In this document: piece after piece, positions 37,438 to 49,800 of the stretch
Layout of the letters: the number at the start of each line of letters is the position of its first letter
How positions within the stretch are numbered: position 1 is the stretch's first letter
Assembly (NCBI RefSeq): GCF_029227915.1
Contig: NC_079875.1
Location: 13,885,001 to 13,949,000 of the forward strand
Length of the DNA: 64,000 nt
Reading direction: 5' to 3'
From: Hydractinia symbiolongicarpus
Lineage: Eukaryota > Cnidaria > Hydrozoa > Anthoathecata > Hydractiniidae
Program-made: the position numbers and the translations under genes
Notes under the pieces: model-generated
The model's input: only the letters and a program-made list of their open reading frames with translations
What the model was told of the DNA's origin: nothing
Databases searched by the model: none

Positions 37438-38329
37438 TGACGTAAGTTCTAACTAATCACATTACGCCCTTTTCGAAAATATTGATGCCGCCCTTTTAAC
37501 CGGGTAATAAATAACTATATTCTACAAGCAAACTTGGAGGAGAGAACACGGAAGGAGATACAACTTTTCTGATCAATAACTTTTCAATGACATATGGGTT
37601 AAATCTAGTGACAGGATCAGTGAAGTAAATATACTTTTTAAGGTGTTTATATGTGGAAGCTTTAAGAATTAATGTCCTTATATGACAACTGTGCGTGTGC
37701 TGCTTCTGATTTATGAAATATGCTTAAACACCATTGCACAATAAGAGGGTGTCACCTCATGCCACGGGCGTCATTTTTAGTGGCAAGTTCCTTCTGCTGT
37801 TGCCACAATGATGGCATATTACATACTTTGTCAAAATTTGTTTCACCAATGTTTCTTGAGATGCATTGTTTAACAAAACACTATCTTTCGCAATAGACTT
37901 TTTAACTTCTAGCTCTATTGCTGTTAAATGGTTATGGTTAGTCATCTTTCCTTTTAGATTTGCTCGTACTTGTCTTTCAAATCATGACGAGATAGATACT
38001 CTGAACTACTTGTTGATTGTTTTGATTTTTATCAGTAGTTTTCAGTAATTTTCACAAATCTTCATTTCTTTTGATGTATTCAGTGACAACTATCACTTCT
38101 GATTGCATTAAAGTTACTTTCAGGAATACTGACCGTTGTATGGGTTTTAGATTTTTGCAAATAGAAAGCCATCAGAGAAGTTGACCAGCCCGGGAAATTC
38201 AGAGCGTCTATCCACCACATCTAAAAATAATAAATGTCAGTTATGTCGCTCAAATCTGATTTAATGTTTCTTTCTACAATATTGACCTTAACTAATGTAA
38301 ACTCTAATGTAATAAAACGTCGATGTTCT

Positions 38330-40061
38330 GGCTACTTGATTCCAAGATCAAGAAATTTTTCCAGGGGAAAAAATTGCTTTATGACGGCTACAAAAATAAT
38401 TATGATTGGGCGTGGTATAGAAAAACAAAAAATCAATCTTTTCATGTACTACGCACACTATTTGAAATGAAAACGAGTGGTAAGTTATAGCCTATTTTGT
38501 CTTTCTTGTGAAAAATGTGAAATCTCGCAGTACGTACAAAAATAGTCACAAAATTTTCTGAAATATTTTTTGGTTACTTTAGAACCTGAAAAGAAGAAAC
38601 TCAAAACTTTTGATAACTTTCGAAAGGATAAATGCAAACAGTGGTACAATGGTACAAGAGTAAAGTCAAAATCATCCAAGCAGAAAGAAAAAGTTAAATA
38701 CCGGAATTTATGTGATAAGGCTATAGATAAATTGAAAGTCTCCTATGAAGAACCTTTTAATGAAGAAGACATATATATTTTGACTTATGAAAGTGGAACT
38801 CAAGCAATGTTCTTGCCTGGTACATCAAGGTTATTTACATTGAGACGATACCAGGCAGAATTATGAAGGGATTACAAACGCATTGTGTTATTTTTGTGTA
38901 AAAAAGCAGATATTGATCTTCTGAAACATATTAACCAAACCAATATGGAAAAATCTTTAGAGGACTATAACTATTCACCAGCCAACCTGGATTATAATGT
39001 AACCTTTCCTTCTAACGAGGATCATAATAATAATGACAATCTACAAGAAAACAATAATGCAGGCCAAATTCACATCATTGAAGACCAAATACAAAGTAAC
39101 CATCATATATCTAGTAACGACTTAGGAGATTTGTGTGGCCAAGATTTAAGACCTACTGAAGATGTAATTTCTAGGTTATCTTCAAAAGTTGATACACTCA
39201 GTCATTTCTTCCTGGTGACTTATCGAGGAGCAACACTAAGCAGGACAATACATGTTTGGCAACGACAAACTAAGAAAAGTGCAATTACGTCATCTCTCAC
39301 TGTAAAATATTCTGGGGAATGTGGTATCGATACTAGACTACTTAAATCTGAATTTCTTACTGACACCATCAAGTTAATAGCAGATGAAATTATTCCAGAA
39401 GGAACACCATTACTATCAATCTCATTAATCCAGAGTGGTTTGTTTCGAACATGTGGTGAAATAGTTGCTGTTTCCATATCTCAAGATGGCCCTTTACCGA
39501 CATTTCTGGGCAAGTGTTCATACCAAGAAATGTACAAAGAAGTTGATTTACTGAATATTTCTGAGGAGGACATAGCACATGCAGAGCTTGAGTTGTTAAG
39601 ACAAATTAAACTAAACTGTAAAGAATACGAAACATTTATTCTTGACAATGGGTACACTGGTGTAATATATAATGACAACATTGAAAATATTATAAAATCT
39701 TTCCAGGTCAGATTTGTGACAAACCGGATAATCTGCATGAAGGAGTTTGCAAAAGGTCTAAAAAGTTATGGAATAAAAGATCTCATTTTTTGGTATCCCA
39801 GTCTGAAATTTTTTCTGGACAAACACAACAACATGAATATACCAGATGCGAATTATTTGTATTCTCTATTTATGCCAGTTCGTTCTGATCCGGGAACTTA
39901 TAATTTTGGAAAATAATATAATGGATTTTTTACAAGACACATTGCATTCAATAGAAGATGGTGATACAGAAGGATACGAAAGGCCAATGGCAAATATTTA
40001 CGACTTAGAAGAAGATGGCGAGGCCAAAAAATTTTGCTTTTGTTCAGATAATCTATTTTAG
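38330..40061 (+). pseudogene. transposon-associated HECT-like protein gene, broken
   Basis: The main frame (38583-39916) resembles the N-lobe of HECT E3 ligases of the G2E3-like type often found in animal repeat DNA. Supporting blocks are LTVKYSGECGID, KSEFLTDTI, and the G-E-I-V-A-V-S...D-G-P-L-P-T-F-L segment. An in-frame TGA at 38864-38866 interrupts it, in a place where the frame otherwise reads straight through. A plausible upstream exon ends at 38479 (AGTG|GTAAGT) and joins in phase 1 to the acceptor at 38581-38582 (TTACTTTAG). After 39916 the similarity appears to continue in another frame to 40061, implying a frameshift. No catalytic-cysteine C-lobe is visible, so ligase activity is not supported even for the ancestor of this fragment. 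It converges on the integrase relic at 40207-41245, and the pair is likely one dead element. Confidence 0.65.
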
Positions 40062-40206
40062 GAAAGATGTTAAGTTTTTATTAAAAAAATCTTGTAACCT
40101 TTTCTTCGATTTTCTTTTATAATTTCTGATTTGCCTAGTTTGGGAAAAAATTATGTATATATATGTTATTTACTATATAAAAGCTTGTATACATTCCATT
40201 TTGTTA

Positions 40207-41245
40207 AAAACGAGTTTCTATTTCTTTGAACAATTGTAGGCCTTCTTCGTATGTTGAGGGTGTAGGTAGTAACAGTCCCGTTCTAACTTAATTAAAATAC
40301 TCTTGGAATTCGTTTTCCTCCGTTGGTACAATGATGTGTTGTGCAATGTAAGAAAGATCGTTCTCAGAAACCGTAAGTTTGAGATTGTTGCAATCACCGT
40401 GTATCTCTGGGAGATGATAGAGGGAGTCGGTCCTACCAGCTGTTGTTTGATATCTTCATTTACGAATTCTGTGACTATTCCAATAATTCTTAACGGTGTC
40501 TAAATCGTTCTGTAAAACTAGACTAAAACAGTACCAAAGTAATTCCCTTTTCATCTCGACGGACGAATCCAGTATTTCCTGCGTTTCTAAATCCAAAAAA
40601 AAAATTCTCAACCATGAAGATCTTAGCTTACTGAATTGAGACCACCAAGCTTCAATGTGTTGATTTCTAGGAGACGATATAACGATGAGCGTCAGGATTG
40701 TCTCGAAAAAAAGATTGAGCAGCAGCAACAATTTCATTTTCTGTACCCAAATCAGTCACTAATTCAACAGGACAACCACCTGACTCCTTAACAGCTTTTA
40801 AATAAAAATCACCATTGCGATCTGGTGAATTGTTCGTTCTCGCTACATTTAACCGCAATATCTTTCGGCTAAACCCATCTATGGCGCCATGAATGGGAAA
40901 ACCAAAAGCCTTTACTTTGTCATAGCCGTCAATGTGCTAGGCGTAATCTGGTCCTGGGTTGCGGTATTGTCTACGCCTCAAACGATGCCTTCTCCTCGAC
41001 GCTGTTCCCTCAGGATCTATTTCTTCAGTAAGCCTTGAACTACTGCACGAGGCACTCTTACACCTTCTGGTTTTAGTGTGTGCCATATAGTTCTATAACC
41101 ACCGGCAGAAGCAGGACCGTTTATTAATTCCATAATACGATTTCTCACTATTTCAAAAGTGGAAATTAAATTTGTATTTCTTCGCTTTAATCCAAATATG
41201 TTTAATCTGCGTAAGAGGGTACTGATGTTGAATCCATGATATTTT
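40207..41245 (-). pseudogene. DDE integrase/transposase relic
   Basis: Read on the minus strand, similarity runs from a helix-turn-helix-like start (ISTLLRRLNIFGL) through YRTIWHTLKPEGVRVPRAVV. The catalytic blocks follow: HIDGYDK (first Asp), VTDLGTENE (second Asp) and NQHIEAWW (Glu). After these come WLRIFFLDL and a C-terminal tail with DSLYHLPEIHGD. The frame is broken at least four times: a one-base loss near 41020, TAG for Trp at 40937-40939, a shift near 40681, and a TGA at 40456-40458. The type is the integrase-core transposase common in fish and cnidarian genomes. It may belong to the IS3EU-like group, but that label is from memory and uncertain. It cannot be active in this copy. Confidence 0.8.
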
Positions 41246-41280
41246 TTCTCGAGGGTGCTACCATTTTAATTTTTTGTTTT

Positions 41281-41440
41281 AATTGGCCATGACCTTCTTT
41301 GATTTGCTGCAAGGCTTTTTGTTTGCCGTGGGCCTTTTTGTTTTGCCGTAGCCTTCTTTGTTTTGCCGTGTGCTTTTTTGTTTTGTGTGGGCCTTCTTTA
41401 TTTTGCCATGGCCGTTTTTCTTTTGCCGTGGCACTTGTGG
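41281..41440 (+). repeat. 20-base minisatellite, TTTTGCCGTGGCC type
   Basis: About eight imperfect copies of a 20-base unit (GTTTTGCCGTAGCCTTCTTT and variants) lie end to end, next to the N-terminal end of the integrase relic. Open frames of 60-98 codons on both strands here are produced by the repeat. Confidence 0.8.
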
Positions 41441-41556
41441 GCCACCATAACTTTTGCATACTGGGTGAAATATGTGCATAAAATGAGCATATGTACAAGT
41501 ATCTCTACAGATCACCACCGAAGCAAACATACTTGTGTTAGAAATGGCACGAAAGC

Positions 41557-41738
41557 TAACCCTATTCGGTCCGAGCTTTTTCGAACATACTATGACCGGG
41601 GGCGGAATCCGCCCCCCCCCCCCCCCCCCCCCTCAATAACTTTTCATAGGGTTGTTTAAATTGAATCAAACTTGGCACACTTATAGAACGTCATAAAAGT
41701 AACAAAATGGCGGAATCCCCCCAGACCGAATAGGGTTA
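41557..41738. mobile_element. short MITE with 15-base TIRs and a poly-C run
   Basis: TAACCCTATTCGGTC (41557-41571) and its exact reverse complement GACCGAATAGGGTTA (41724-41738) bound a 182-base element. The outer TA on each side is likely the target-site duplication, as for Tc1/mariner-type or similar elements. Inside are GGCGGAATCC repeated in both halves and an uninterrupted run of about 20 C residues near 41611-41632. Confidence 0.8.
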
Positions 41739-44700
41739 AAGTAGATCACTATCGCACTCTGACTCAAGGTTTAATAAGACTATCTAGATAACTTAATGCA
41801 TATTATTGGTAAATTATAGGCACTACATAGTCAACAACGTGTAACACGCGAGAAAAGCGTGAAAAGGAGTGTAAACATCATGCAATGTGCAAAAATCTTG
41901 CACTAAATTAACACGGGTACACCAAGTAAAATCATTTGAAGTTTGCTAGTTATATTTTTTAGCGGCTTGCAAAATGACATAACCCGGGTCAGGCCACATA
42001 AAGGTGCAGAAATGTGAAACTAATTTCCATGCTACTTCAGCCAGAATTTTGAACTGTATATTTACAAGTGAACTTTTATATGTTTATAATTGGTGAATTT
42101 AATATAGAAATAACTGGTCAGTTGTGGCGACAAACGTCGAAAGGAGCAGCCTTATTTTATTATATTATAGCCATGTAGTCAGTGTCCAGGTAGTTCATAG
42201 AATAGAATAAATATTTCATACTCGTAAAATTGAATTCCCATAGACGAGAGTTTGGTTAACAATTGTTAGAGAACTTTAACTCGTCAAATAAAGGGTGTTA
42301 ATGGGCTTACCCGTAAGGTGTAATATCCTTGTGATCATGGAGATAGAAATAGAGAAGTTGATTGAACTTATCTCAGGGCACGTTAAAAATATATTCAAAT
42401 TGCTATTGCTTTGATATCTATGAGCCATGTGCATTTCGCTGGATTTTAACAAAAAAACATTACATAATCCTTCAGCACACCGTTTGATTATGTGCAAAAA
42501 ACCTTGATTTTTAGACAAAGTACGACCACTGTAGAGATGTTGTGTTGTTTTTCTCTGTCAGGGGAAGAGTGAGTTGTCATAACAACATTTATTTATCTTT
42601 GTTGTTTAAAAATAACAGCTCTTTTAACCAGTTTCCTAACTTCTGTATGAAGCAGAATATGCTCGAAGGTTTACTAAAGCTTAGCATGATATGTTGTGAG
42701 TCAAGAGTGAGTCAAAATTGAAAAAAAGTAGAAGAGTTAATAGTTATTTTTCTTTTTAAATGGTGTAATTTCATTAATAGATTTGTAAGATATTAAATTT
42801 TCGTTTGACCTATTTCGATTTCTTTGATTTTGCTGATAGACAAAACACATATGGCCATTTTGAAATGAACTATTGTTAGATCTGCTAATCAATTACGTAA
42901 TGTTATGGCTTATTAACATTCGATTGTTTTCTCGACCAATGAAATTTACTGAAACTGACACGCGCTAGAATTTAAAAAGACAACATGAATGGATTTGCAA
43001 TTGATCGCATCACGAATGATTTCAATAGAAACAAAAGAGTTCAATATCCTTCGTGATATATCTCTTTTTCATTTTTTATTCCAAATACATACGTATTTAC
43101 CTTTTTAGTAATACTTCATTCTTATTTGTTTTTATATGCTCTAATTAATATTTCTACACGATAGTATTTTCGCTTTTAAAACGTATCAGAAGTAGCTAGA
43201 GTAGACGTTGTTTTTCATGATTTTATCCTTGAAAGTTATATCTCCTATTCTATTCTATTTTCCTACATGTATTGTATGTATTCGTCAAACGATCTGTGTT
43301 TTTAACGGAAGCCATAGATGGCTATGTATCACGGCTGTGTAAAATTCATATTAAAAGAAAATTGCACGAATTTTATATCACGTGTAATATTGACAGGTTT
43401 CGTTATCCAGGCATGGACAACCAAAATGTTTTGGCTTTTTGAGATGTTCCTAAAAAGGCTGCCAACAAAATCTATTAATAGAAATGTTTTCGGTTTTTCT
43501 CATCGTCAGCATGTACTGATAATGAGCAAACCAGAATTTTTATATATTTTATATTTTTCCTATTATGTATTGTAATTGCGCCGTTCGATAATTTTTTCCC
43601 AATGTTTACGCATTTTTGTACGTAGACATAAAAACAGGACTACATGGGACAAAATGGTTGTTGCTCAAATTCATACAGATTTTCGATCACTGGAACACAA
43701 CTTTCACCAACTATGGGGAGGAGTGCACATAGCTATTGTTCTCAATAAATAATCAAACATACGTCTCACGGAAAGTAGGCTATAGCAATTAGATCTCGCA
43801 CGTCGGTTGCCATAGACGTGCTTAAAATGATTAAGGACTTGCGGTTTGAATAATAACAGTTCTAGACCGTCACTTCACCACGTAGCTACAATCCAATTTG
43901 TTACCATAGCAAATGTTTTTCAAAAATTAATTTTTTTTAACTGGTTAGCTATTTTATGAACAAAATATATTGCTGTACATTTAAATCGAAGATAAACATC
44001 ATTTTTATATGAACAACTAATGCCCAAACTTTTAATCCCATGACATAAGCATTACCGTCAATTAAGGGCTGGTGAAAGATTATGTAACGGTGGAGAGCTA
44101 CCTGAGCAATTTCGCACCATACCAATGATTGCTGTTTATTGATCTACAGTTTTTGTTGAGGCATATTTATTAATATATGCACACTAAGAAGACATAAGTG
44201 GCAAAGTGTGTGTGCATTGAAAAGAAAAATATTGACGATTTTTAGTGATGCTTTTATAAGACAATCATACTACCTTCAGCGGTCTTTATAAATTAAGATT
44301 AAGAAAACTTACACAGGTTTCTTCTTCTTTGCAAAAGTTTGTGCATATTTCGACAGATGTAATATATTGGCAAAGGTAAATATATATTTGTTTTATCTAA
44401 ACATGTATGTTATGGGAGTATAAAATGAGATTACTTTTACGTCAACAGCTATTCCCAAAGCTTAATGCGTTGAATAGGACGTGCTCAAAAAGCCTGACGA
44501 ATCAAAGTAAATAACAACCACAGTGTGAGTATGGAATGCCGTTATTTTTCCTTTAATAACGGTTTTTATAAACAAAATTACCACAACTATATCTATAAAC
44601 AAAAATAAAGGACGAACTAAGTATTTAAGTTGATCTGCTATCTTGCAAGGAAGTTAATTTTGCAAATAAACAAGAACTAAACAGCTGAGAGCACTAAAAG

Positions 44701-44925
44701 TTCAACGATGTGGAGCTATACAATTACGCACCATACCAAGAAACGTTTATTGTTTGAAAGCTAATTAAATATCTTTATCATCACAAACCAATTAAAGCTA
44801 TTGGTGGCAATTTTTGTATTTATCGAATTTAGAGTAAGAATATGTTACACGACTTTACATTATTTTTTACAGACAAACAGAACCCCATAATGTAAACATA
44901 GATCTTATATAATTTTCGTCTTTAT
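41739..44925. other. gene-free stretch
   Basis: AT-rich spacer between the two MITEs. Two short related segments containing TTxCGCACCATACCAA occur near 44110 and 44730, a hint of another degenerate repeat. An 85-codon frame at 43318-43575 has no domain and was not accepted. Confidence 0.4.
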
Positions 44926-45481
44926 GTACAGTAGACGTCCGTTAATTCGAACACGCAAGGGACTAAATTATTTGTTCGAATTAACGAATGTTCGGATTAT
45001 CGGAAGTTCAGAAAAAACAAGAATTTTGATAAACGTTTAAAGGTTTTATGCTAATATAACTTTATTACAACTTTACTACAACTTTTTATAAAAATCTTTT
45101 AACGTTGTTTGCTTGGCGATGGGCAAGGCCTCCAAATTCCATGTAAACTTCATTTTATTAAAAATGACAATTTAATTGATAAATTGAAGGAAATTTTGCC
45201 ACCATTGATGCGATAAAAATGAATAAAAATGAAAACGTTTTTTTTTTATTTTCCCATAAGATTTTATTTATCGATACACAAAATTTCGAATTAACGAGCA
45301 TAATGCAGCCTTGGGACTAAAAAATTGTTCGAATTAGCGAAATGTTCGAATTAGCGGAGTTCGAATTAAGCAGCTCAAGATAAAAGACTTTATTAAACCA
45401 AACTCAAGGGACTTGGCAATTTGTTCGAAATAACGGAAAGTTCGAATTAAGTGCCATTCGAATTAACGGCCGTCTACTGTA
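44926..45481. mobile_element. non-autonomous Tigger/pogo-like MITE
   Basis: Element 44928-45479 with 23-base terminal inverted repeats that differ at one position (44928-44950 and 45457-45479). The ends begin CAGTAGACG and continue CCGTTAATTCGAA. TA dinucleotides at 44926-44927 and 45480-45481 are the target-site duplication. The interior is filled with variants of TTCGAATTAACG, as in many Tigger-type deletion derivatives. It has no transposase frame. It lies about 370 bases upstream of the intact TRIM-ankyrin start codon. Confidence 0.88.
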
Positions 45482-45846
45482 CATATCAATGTTTTTATAG
45501 AAGTTTACGTAAATGTTATTCACAGTAGAAACTTCAAACGATGAAAAGCTACGTACAAGGAATGCGCATCATAGAAACAAATGTTTTTTGTCTTGATTTC
45601 TTGCTACTATACCACGTCATAAAGCGTCGCTTGAACAATTTGTGTGTATTTCGAGAACTCCTATGTACGCACGGTGGAATATATAACGCATTATGGACGT
45701 ATATGTAAGCTTCTACCTAAAAGAAGGGGCCAAAAACCATGAGGCAAGCAGAAATGCATACTAATTGTCAAGTAAATGTTTTACCTGATTTATAATTACC
45801 TTCTTTTACTTATTTAGGTAAACTACCTACTAAAAATAACCAAGTA

Positions 45847-48800
45847 ATGGCTTTGTCTAGAAAAATATTTGCATTGTTAGAGTGCAAGATATGTTTGGAT
45901 CAATTTGAACGCCCAAAACTTCTCAGTTGCGGACATACGTATTGCAAGAACTGTTTAGATGAAATTTTGATTTTTAAAGAAGACGGAAGTGCAGAAATTC
46001 TATGTCCACTGAAATGCAAATCCAACGTGAGAATTGGTAGAGGAGAGACCACAATTTGTCTACCAACAAATTACTCACTTTCGGATATTGTAGATCAGAC
46101 AGAAGCAGACAGAGAACCGTAAGTTCACTTTTTCTTTCTTATCTGAAAAGCAAACAGCACAACGTTTGTAAAAAGGTCGTTGAAATGATGAATCAATGAA
46201 ATGCTATAGTCTAGGTCGAGGCAAAAAGCCCCATCTTAATTGTGTACGCCACCAAAGATTAGCTTTATTTAAGATGTCAAACCAAACCAAAGCAAAGTAA
46301 TATCATTGTTAAGCAGTTTGTTTACAGTAAGTATTGCAAGGCAGTACTCCAAGTTAGATTACATGCTTGCGTGCAGGACGGTAATGTTGAAAAAGGGGAT
46401 TAATGAAGCCTATTTACATCTTCATATTTTAGATCATAAATAAAAGTTTCACCTTGTATTTAGCTCGTCATGTCATCAGTCTAAAATTTGTCAGCACTCA
46501 ACACAGTGCAAGAAGAAAGTTACTTTCTCCTGTACAAAGTGTGGAATGAAGATTTGTGATCAGTGCCAAATTGTACATTCTTGCAAGGCAGGATCATTCA
46601 CTGCAATAACTTTCGATAAAAAATCGGAAGAAATAAAACCGTTGTGTGAGCAACATAACTCGCTTGCAAATAACGTCTGCATTGAATGCGAGAACACGTT
46701 TACATGTGTCTATTGTATCAACAGGCAACACAAAAACCACAAAAGAAAAACAATTGTTGACTTTGGAGTTGAAGCAAAGAACTGGTTCCAGTCATTTATA
46801 CAGACATTTGAGGACACCAAAAGGGTATTAGTGGAAACCTTAAACCAGAAATATGGCGAAGCCTTGACCGGATTTCAAAATAGCAGAGAAGAATTAGTTC
46901 GTGAATTGGAAGTGAGAAAAATGAAACGGGTGGAACAATATCTTAAACGTTTGAATAATGAACAGGAAAATATACTAAAGCAATTTGACGAAGACTTTAA
47001 AGCCTTCAAAACCAATGTTATTGCAAATGGTTACACAGATGATAAGAAAATCAAAGATCATTTAGAATATGTGAAGGCGTTCAACGCCAAATCTTCCTTT
47101 GAACTAGTAGCTGAAAAAGTGGAGATTGAGCGAAATCTTCGTGAATTATCTACTATTCCCGCAACTGTTCCTTGTTTTAATTCACATCTACATAAATTGA
47201 ATGAACATGATTTAGTAGTAAATCCGTTAGGCGAAATAGAAGTTTCTATTGATAATGTAAACCCTGTTAAGGATGCTGGGCATAATAATGTATATGATTG
47301 TCGTATCACTGAAACCGAAACACATTGTAATAAATTGGAATTACAAAAAAAATTAATGGATTTAGTTGGATGTCTAAAAGGTAAGTATTTGTTTTAAAAT
47401 TATTATTCACCTGCAGAATTCGAATTGGCTCTTTCACCTTTACCTCTAAGTTTTGCACGCACGGTTACGAGCCTATTTTTGGTAAAGAAAGTCGCCCTTT
47501 TTTGACCTCTGATTATTTTGAAGTCACGAAGACAAAAAAGCTATTATAATTAACATAAGTTATGAAGAACCAGTTCTTTCGTAAAAGTTGTGCCATTAAT
47601 TTTAAGGAATTGCGAATCCAGTTGGTGCCACTGGTGGTCTGGAAAAGGAAAAAAGGTTGGACTAATAATTACATTTTTGTTATTTGTACTATATATAACT
47701 AGAAACCCCAAAATTTAATTGCTGTAAATTTAAATTGAAAACAAGGTAAACCAATTGGACATCCCTTAAAGTCAGGTGTGGCATTTGAAACACGTGCTAT
47801 ACTATTATTGTTACTAACGTTGAATTCTTTAAAAGTTTAGCAAATTCTTCTCCACTTAACGGTTTCCATGCAGATCTTACAGACAAAGTCAGTTCTTTTA
47901 AACTTTTACGGCGCATACAGAGCTAACAACAAACAACTCATCGGGCCTTATTATGTCCTCTTAGTTAAGACACACTATTTTGCATGAAATTAAAACAGGG
48001 GAAAGCAAGAACGCTCTGAAGACTTTGGTAAAAGTTAAAATAAGAAAATTTAAAGTAAATTTGAGAATTAAAAGTGATAATATATTGTGTTTACTTTTTA
48101 GTAATCTCATGCTAGGAAGAGAAGTTAGAAAGGTGTATACATTTAAAGGTATTATATTTTAATATTATATTTCCTAGGAACCTAGCGGTACATTTCCACT
48201 CATTTCCAAATCATAAATTTGATTTGGACGTCGTTCCCTGCTTGATTCTCTTTAAAGGATTTTAAATGATTTACTGGTTCTTGTACTATTACCCGGTAAA
48301 TTTCGAGAACTTCTGTAAATGCACTAAACAATAATTTTCAGTCTGTAATTTTTGATTGCCGGAAAATTTAGTTACAAATTGTAGGGCTGCAAGGTAAGAA
48401 AAATATAATTATCTTTTATTGCGAACACAATTCTGATTTTGAATGAAGGCAGGTTCATACCAATGCGAATAACGTAATTCTTACGCTATTTTACATGTTA
48501 TTTATATGCAATAAAAACTATATTTTTTAATGTTATTCATTATTCGGAAAAATTATATAAGAATTAGCATGCGAATAAGTACTTTTTGGTATTTTTTCAT
48601 GCGAACATCAAAGCAACGCTGCTTGATCTTTCTTAATCTATGAGCTAAATGTATCATTTTAACTTTGAATTAAAAAACCAATGCTGTGATCATCTCAGTC
48701 GTAGAAAACGAAGCACAAGACATAAAAATAGTCAGTTCAGGAATAACAATTTTAAAGAAGACAGGTGGTCATTGCAACAGTATATCGCAAAATTTACAGT

Positions 48801-49800
48801 CTTTGGTGACGTTAGCACATAGACATGTCATCAAATATGAAAACTAGGCTATCATTTTTGATATTCTACGATAGGTAGCATACCTGCCAAGCAACTATGA
48901 AAGCAGCAGTAACTCAAATTTTTACAAGTAACATCAACAGAGTTAATTCTACTACCCTTTATTCTCGCATACCACATAACGATTAAATAGTGGACTTTTT
49001 CTTTATGTTTTCTTCCTGTTTCTTTTCTACGTTACTATTATCGCATAATTTGCAACAGAAATTGTTGAGCTTTTTTATTTAAACGGCCTGAACAGAACAA
49101 GGCCCTAGACCTAGCCATTTATGTGAAGAATTTGATTGGCCGTAGAACCTAGCAAAAATGAAACGCGCACAACGAGTTATATTAGAGGCAAAATTATGTG
49201 GCGAGAAAAAAATGAAATTTCGAGAACTTTAGAAATAGTTGTTGTTGGAGGTGTTGCGTTGGGTTGGTGTTGGTCTTCTCTTTCCTATAGCCAAACAATT
49301 AGTATTTCATCACATAATCTGTTTTAGAACTTGTGAAAATCATTAAAAATGGTGATGTCAAAAAATTCCAATTAATTCTTATTGATCATCCAAACATCGT
49401 TGAAATGAGAGGTGATAATAAAAGCACACTGTTGATACAAGCTGCACTTTACAACAAGTCATCAATAGTACAATGTTTGATTGATGCTGGTAGTGATGTG
49501 TATGCTGTGGATGAATATCAAGGTAATGCATATCACTGGAGTGCAATTCAAAACAATCATTATGTTTTAAAAGTTTTAATTAATCTAGACGTCACACACA
49601 TTAATAACGTAGACAAATGGAATGTCACACCATTACATGATGCATCTAGGAAAGGTCATATCGAATGTGTGAAGTTGTTGTTGTCTGTACCAAATATCGA
49701 TGTGAATATACGAAACAATAGTGGTCAAACTGCTTATGATGTTGCTGAAAATGGCACTATCAAACGTTTATCACAAGAACATCGAATGAATAATAACTAA
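45847..49800 (+). CDS. TRIM-type protein: RING, B-box, coiled coil and C-terminal ankyrin repeats
   Basis: Three exons splice cleanly into 553 codons. Exon 1, 45847-46118, ends GAACC|GTAAGT in phase 2. Exon 2, 46464-47380, starts after TATTTAG and ends CTAAAAG|GTAAGT in phase 1. Exon 3, 49328-49800, starts after GTTTTAG. The RING (residues about 14-57) reads CKICLDQF...LLSCGHTYCKNC, a C3HC4 pattern. A cysteine-rich B-box-1-like region lies at about 92-132. A B-box 2 (CEQHN...CIECENTFTCVYC...HKNH) lies at about 152-183. A coiled coil covers about 195-300, and ankyrin repeats follow from about 397. RING-B-box-CC proteins are E3 ubiquitin ligases, and ankyrin repeats would act as the substrate-binding end; the target is unknown. 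A polyadenylation signal (AATAAA, 49803-49808) lies just after the stop. The 63-codon frame at 49136-49327 is not part of it. Confidence 0.88.
47381..49327 (+). other. intron 2 of the TRIM-ankyrin gene
   Basis: AT-rich intron with donor GTAAGT and acceptor GTTTTAG. It shows no obvious alignment to intron 2 of the pseudogene copy and lacks the tandem duplication found there. No additional ankyrin exon was seen in it. Confidence 0.6.

Noticed and set aside
39220-39738. Three minus-strand frames of 62-85 codons
   Set aside because: Antisense shadows of the HECT-like frame.
41202-41659. Several frames of 60-98 codons on both strands, some proline-rich
   Set aside because: They are translations of the 20-base minisatellite and the poly-C run.
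43318-43575. 85-codon plus-strand frame
   Set aside because: No domain, no signal peptide of good quality and no supporting splice sites.
49136-49327. 63-codon frame just before the ankyrin exon
   Set aside because: It lies in intron 2; the splice junction from exon 2 to 49328 has matching phase and skips it.
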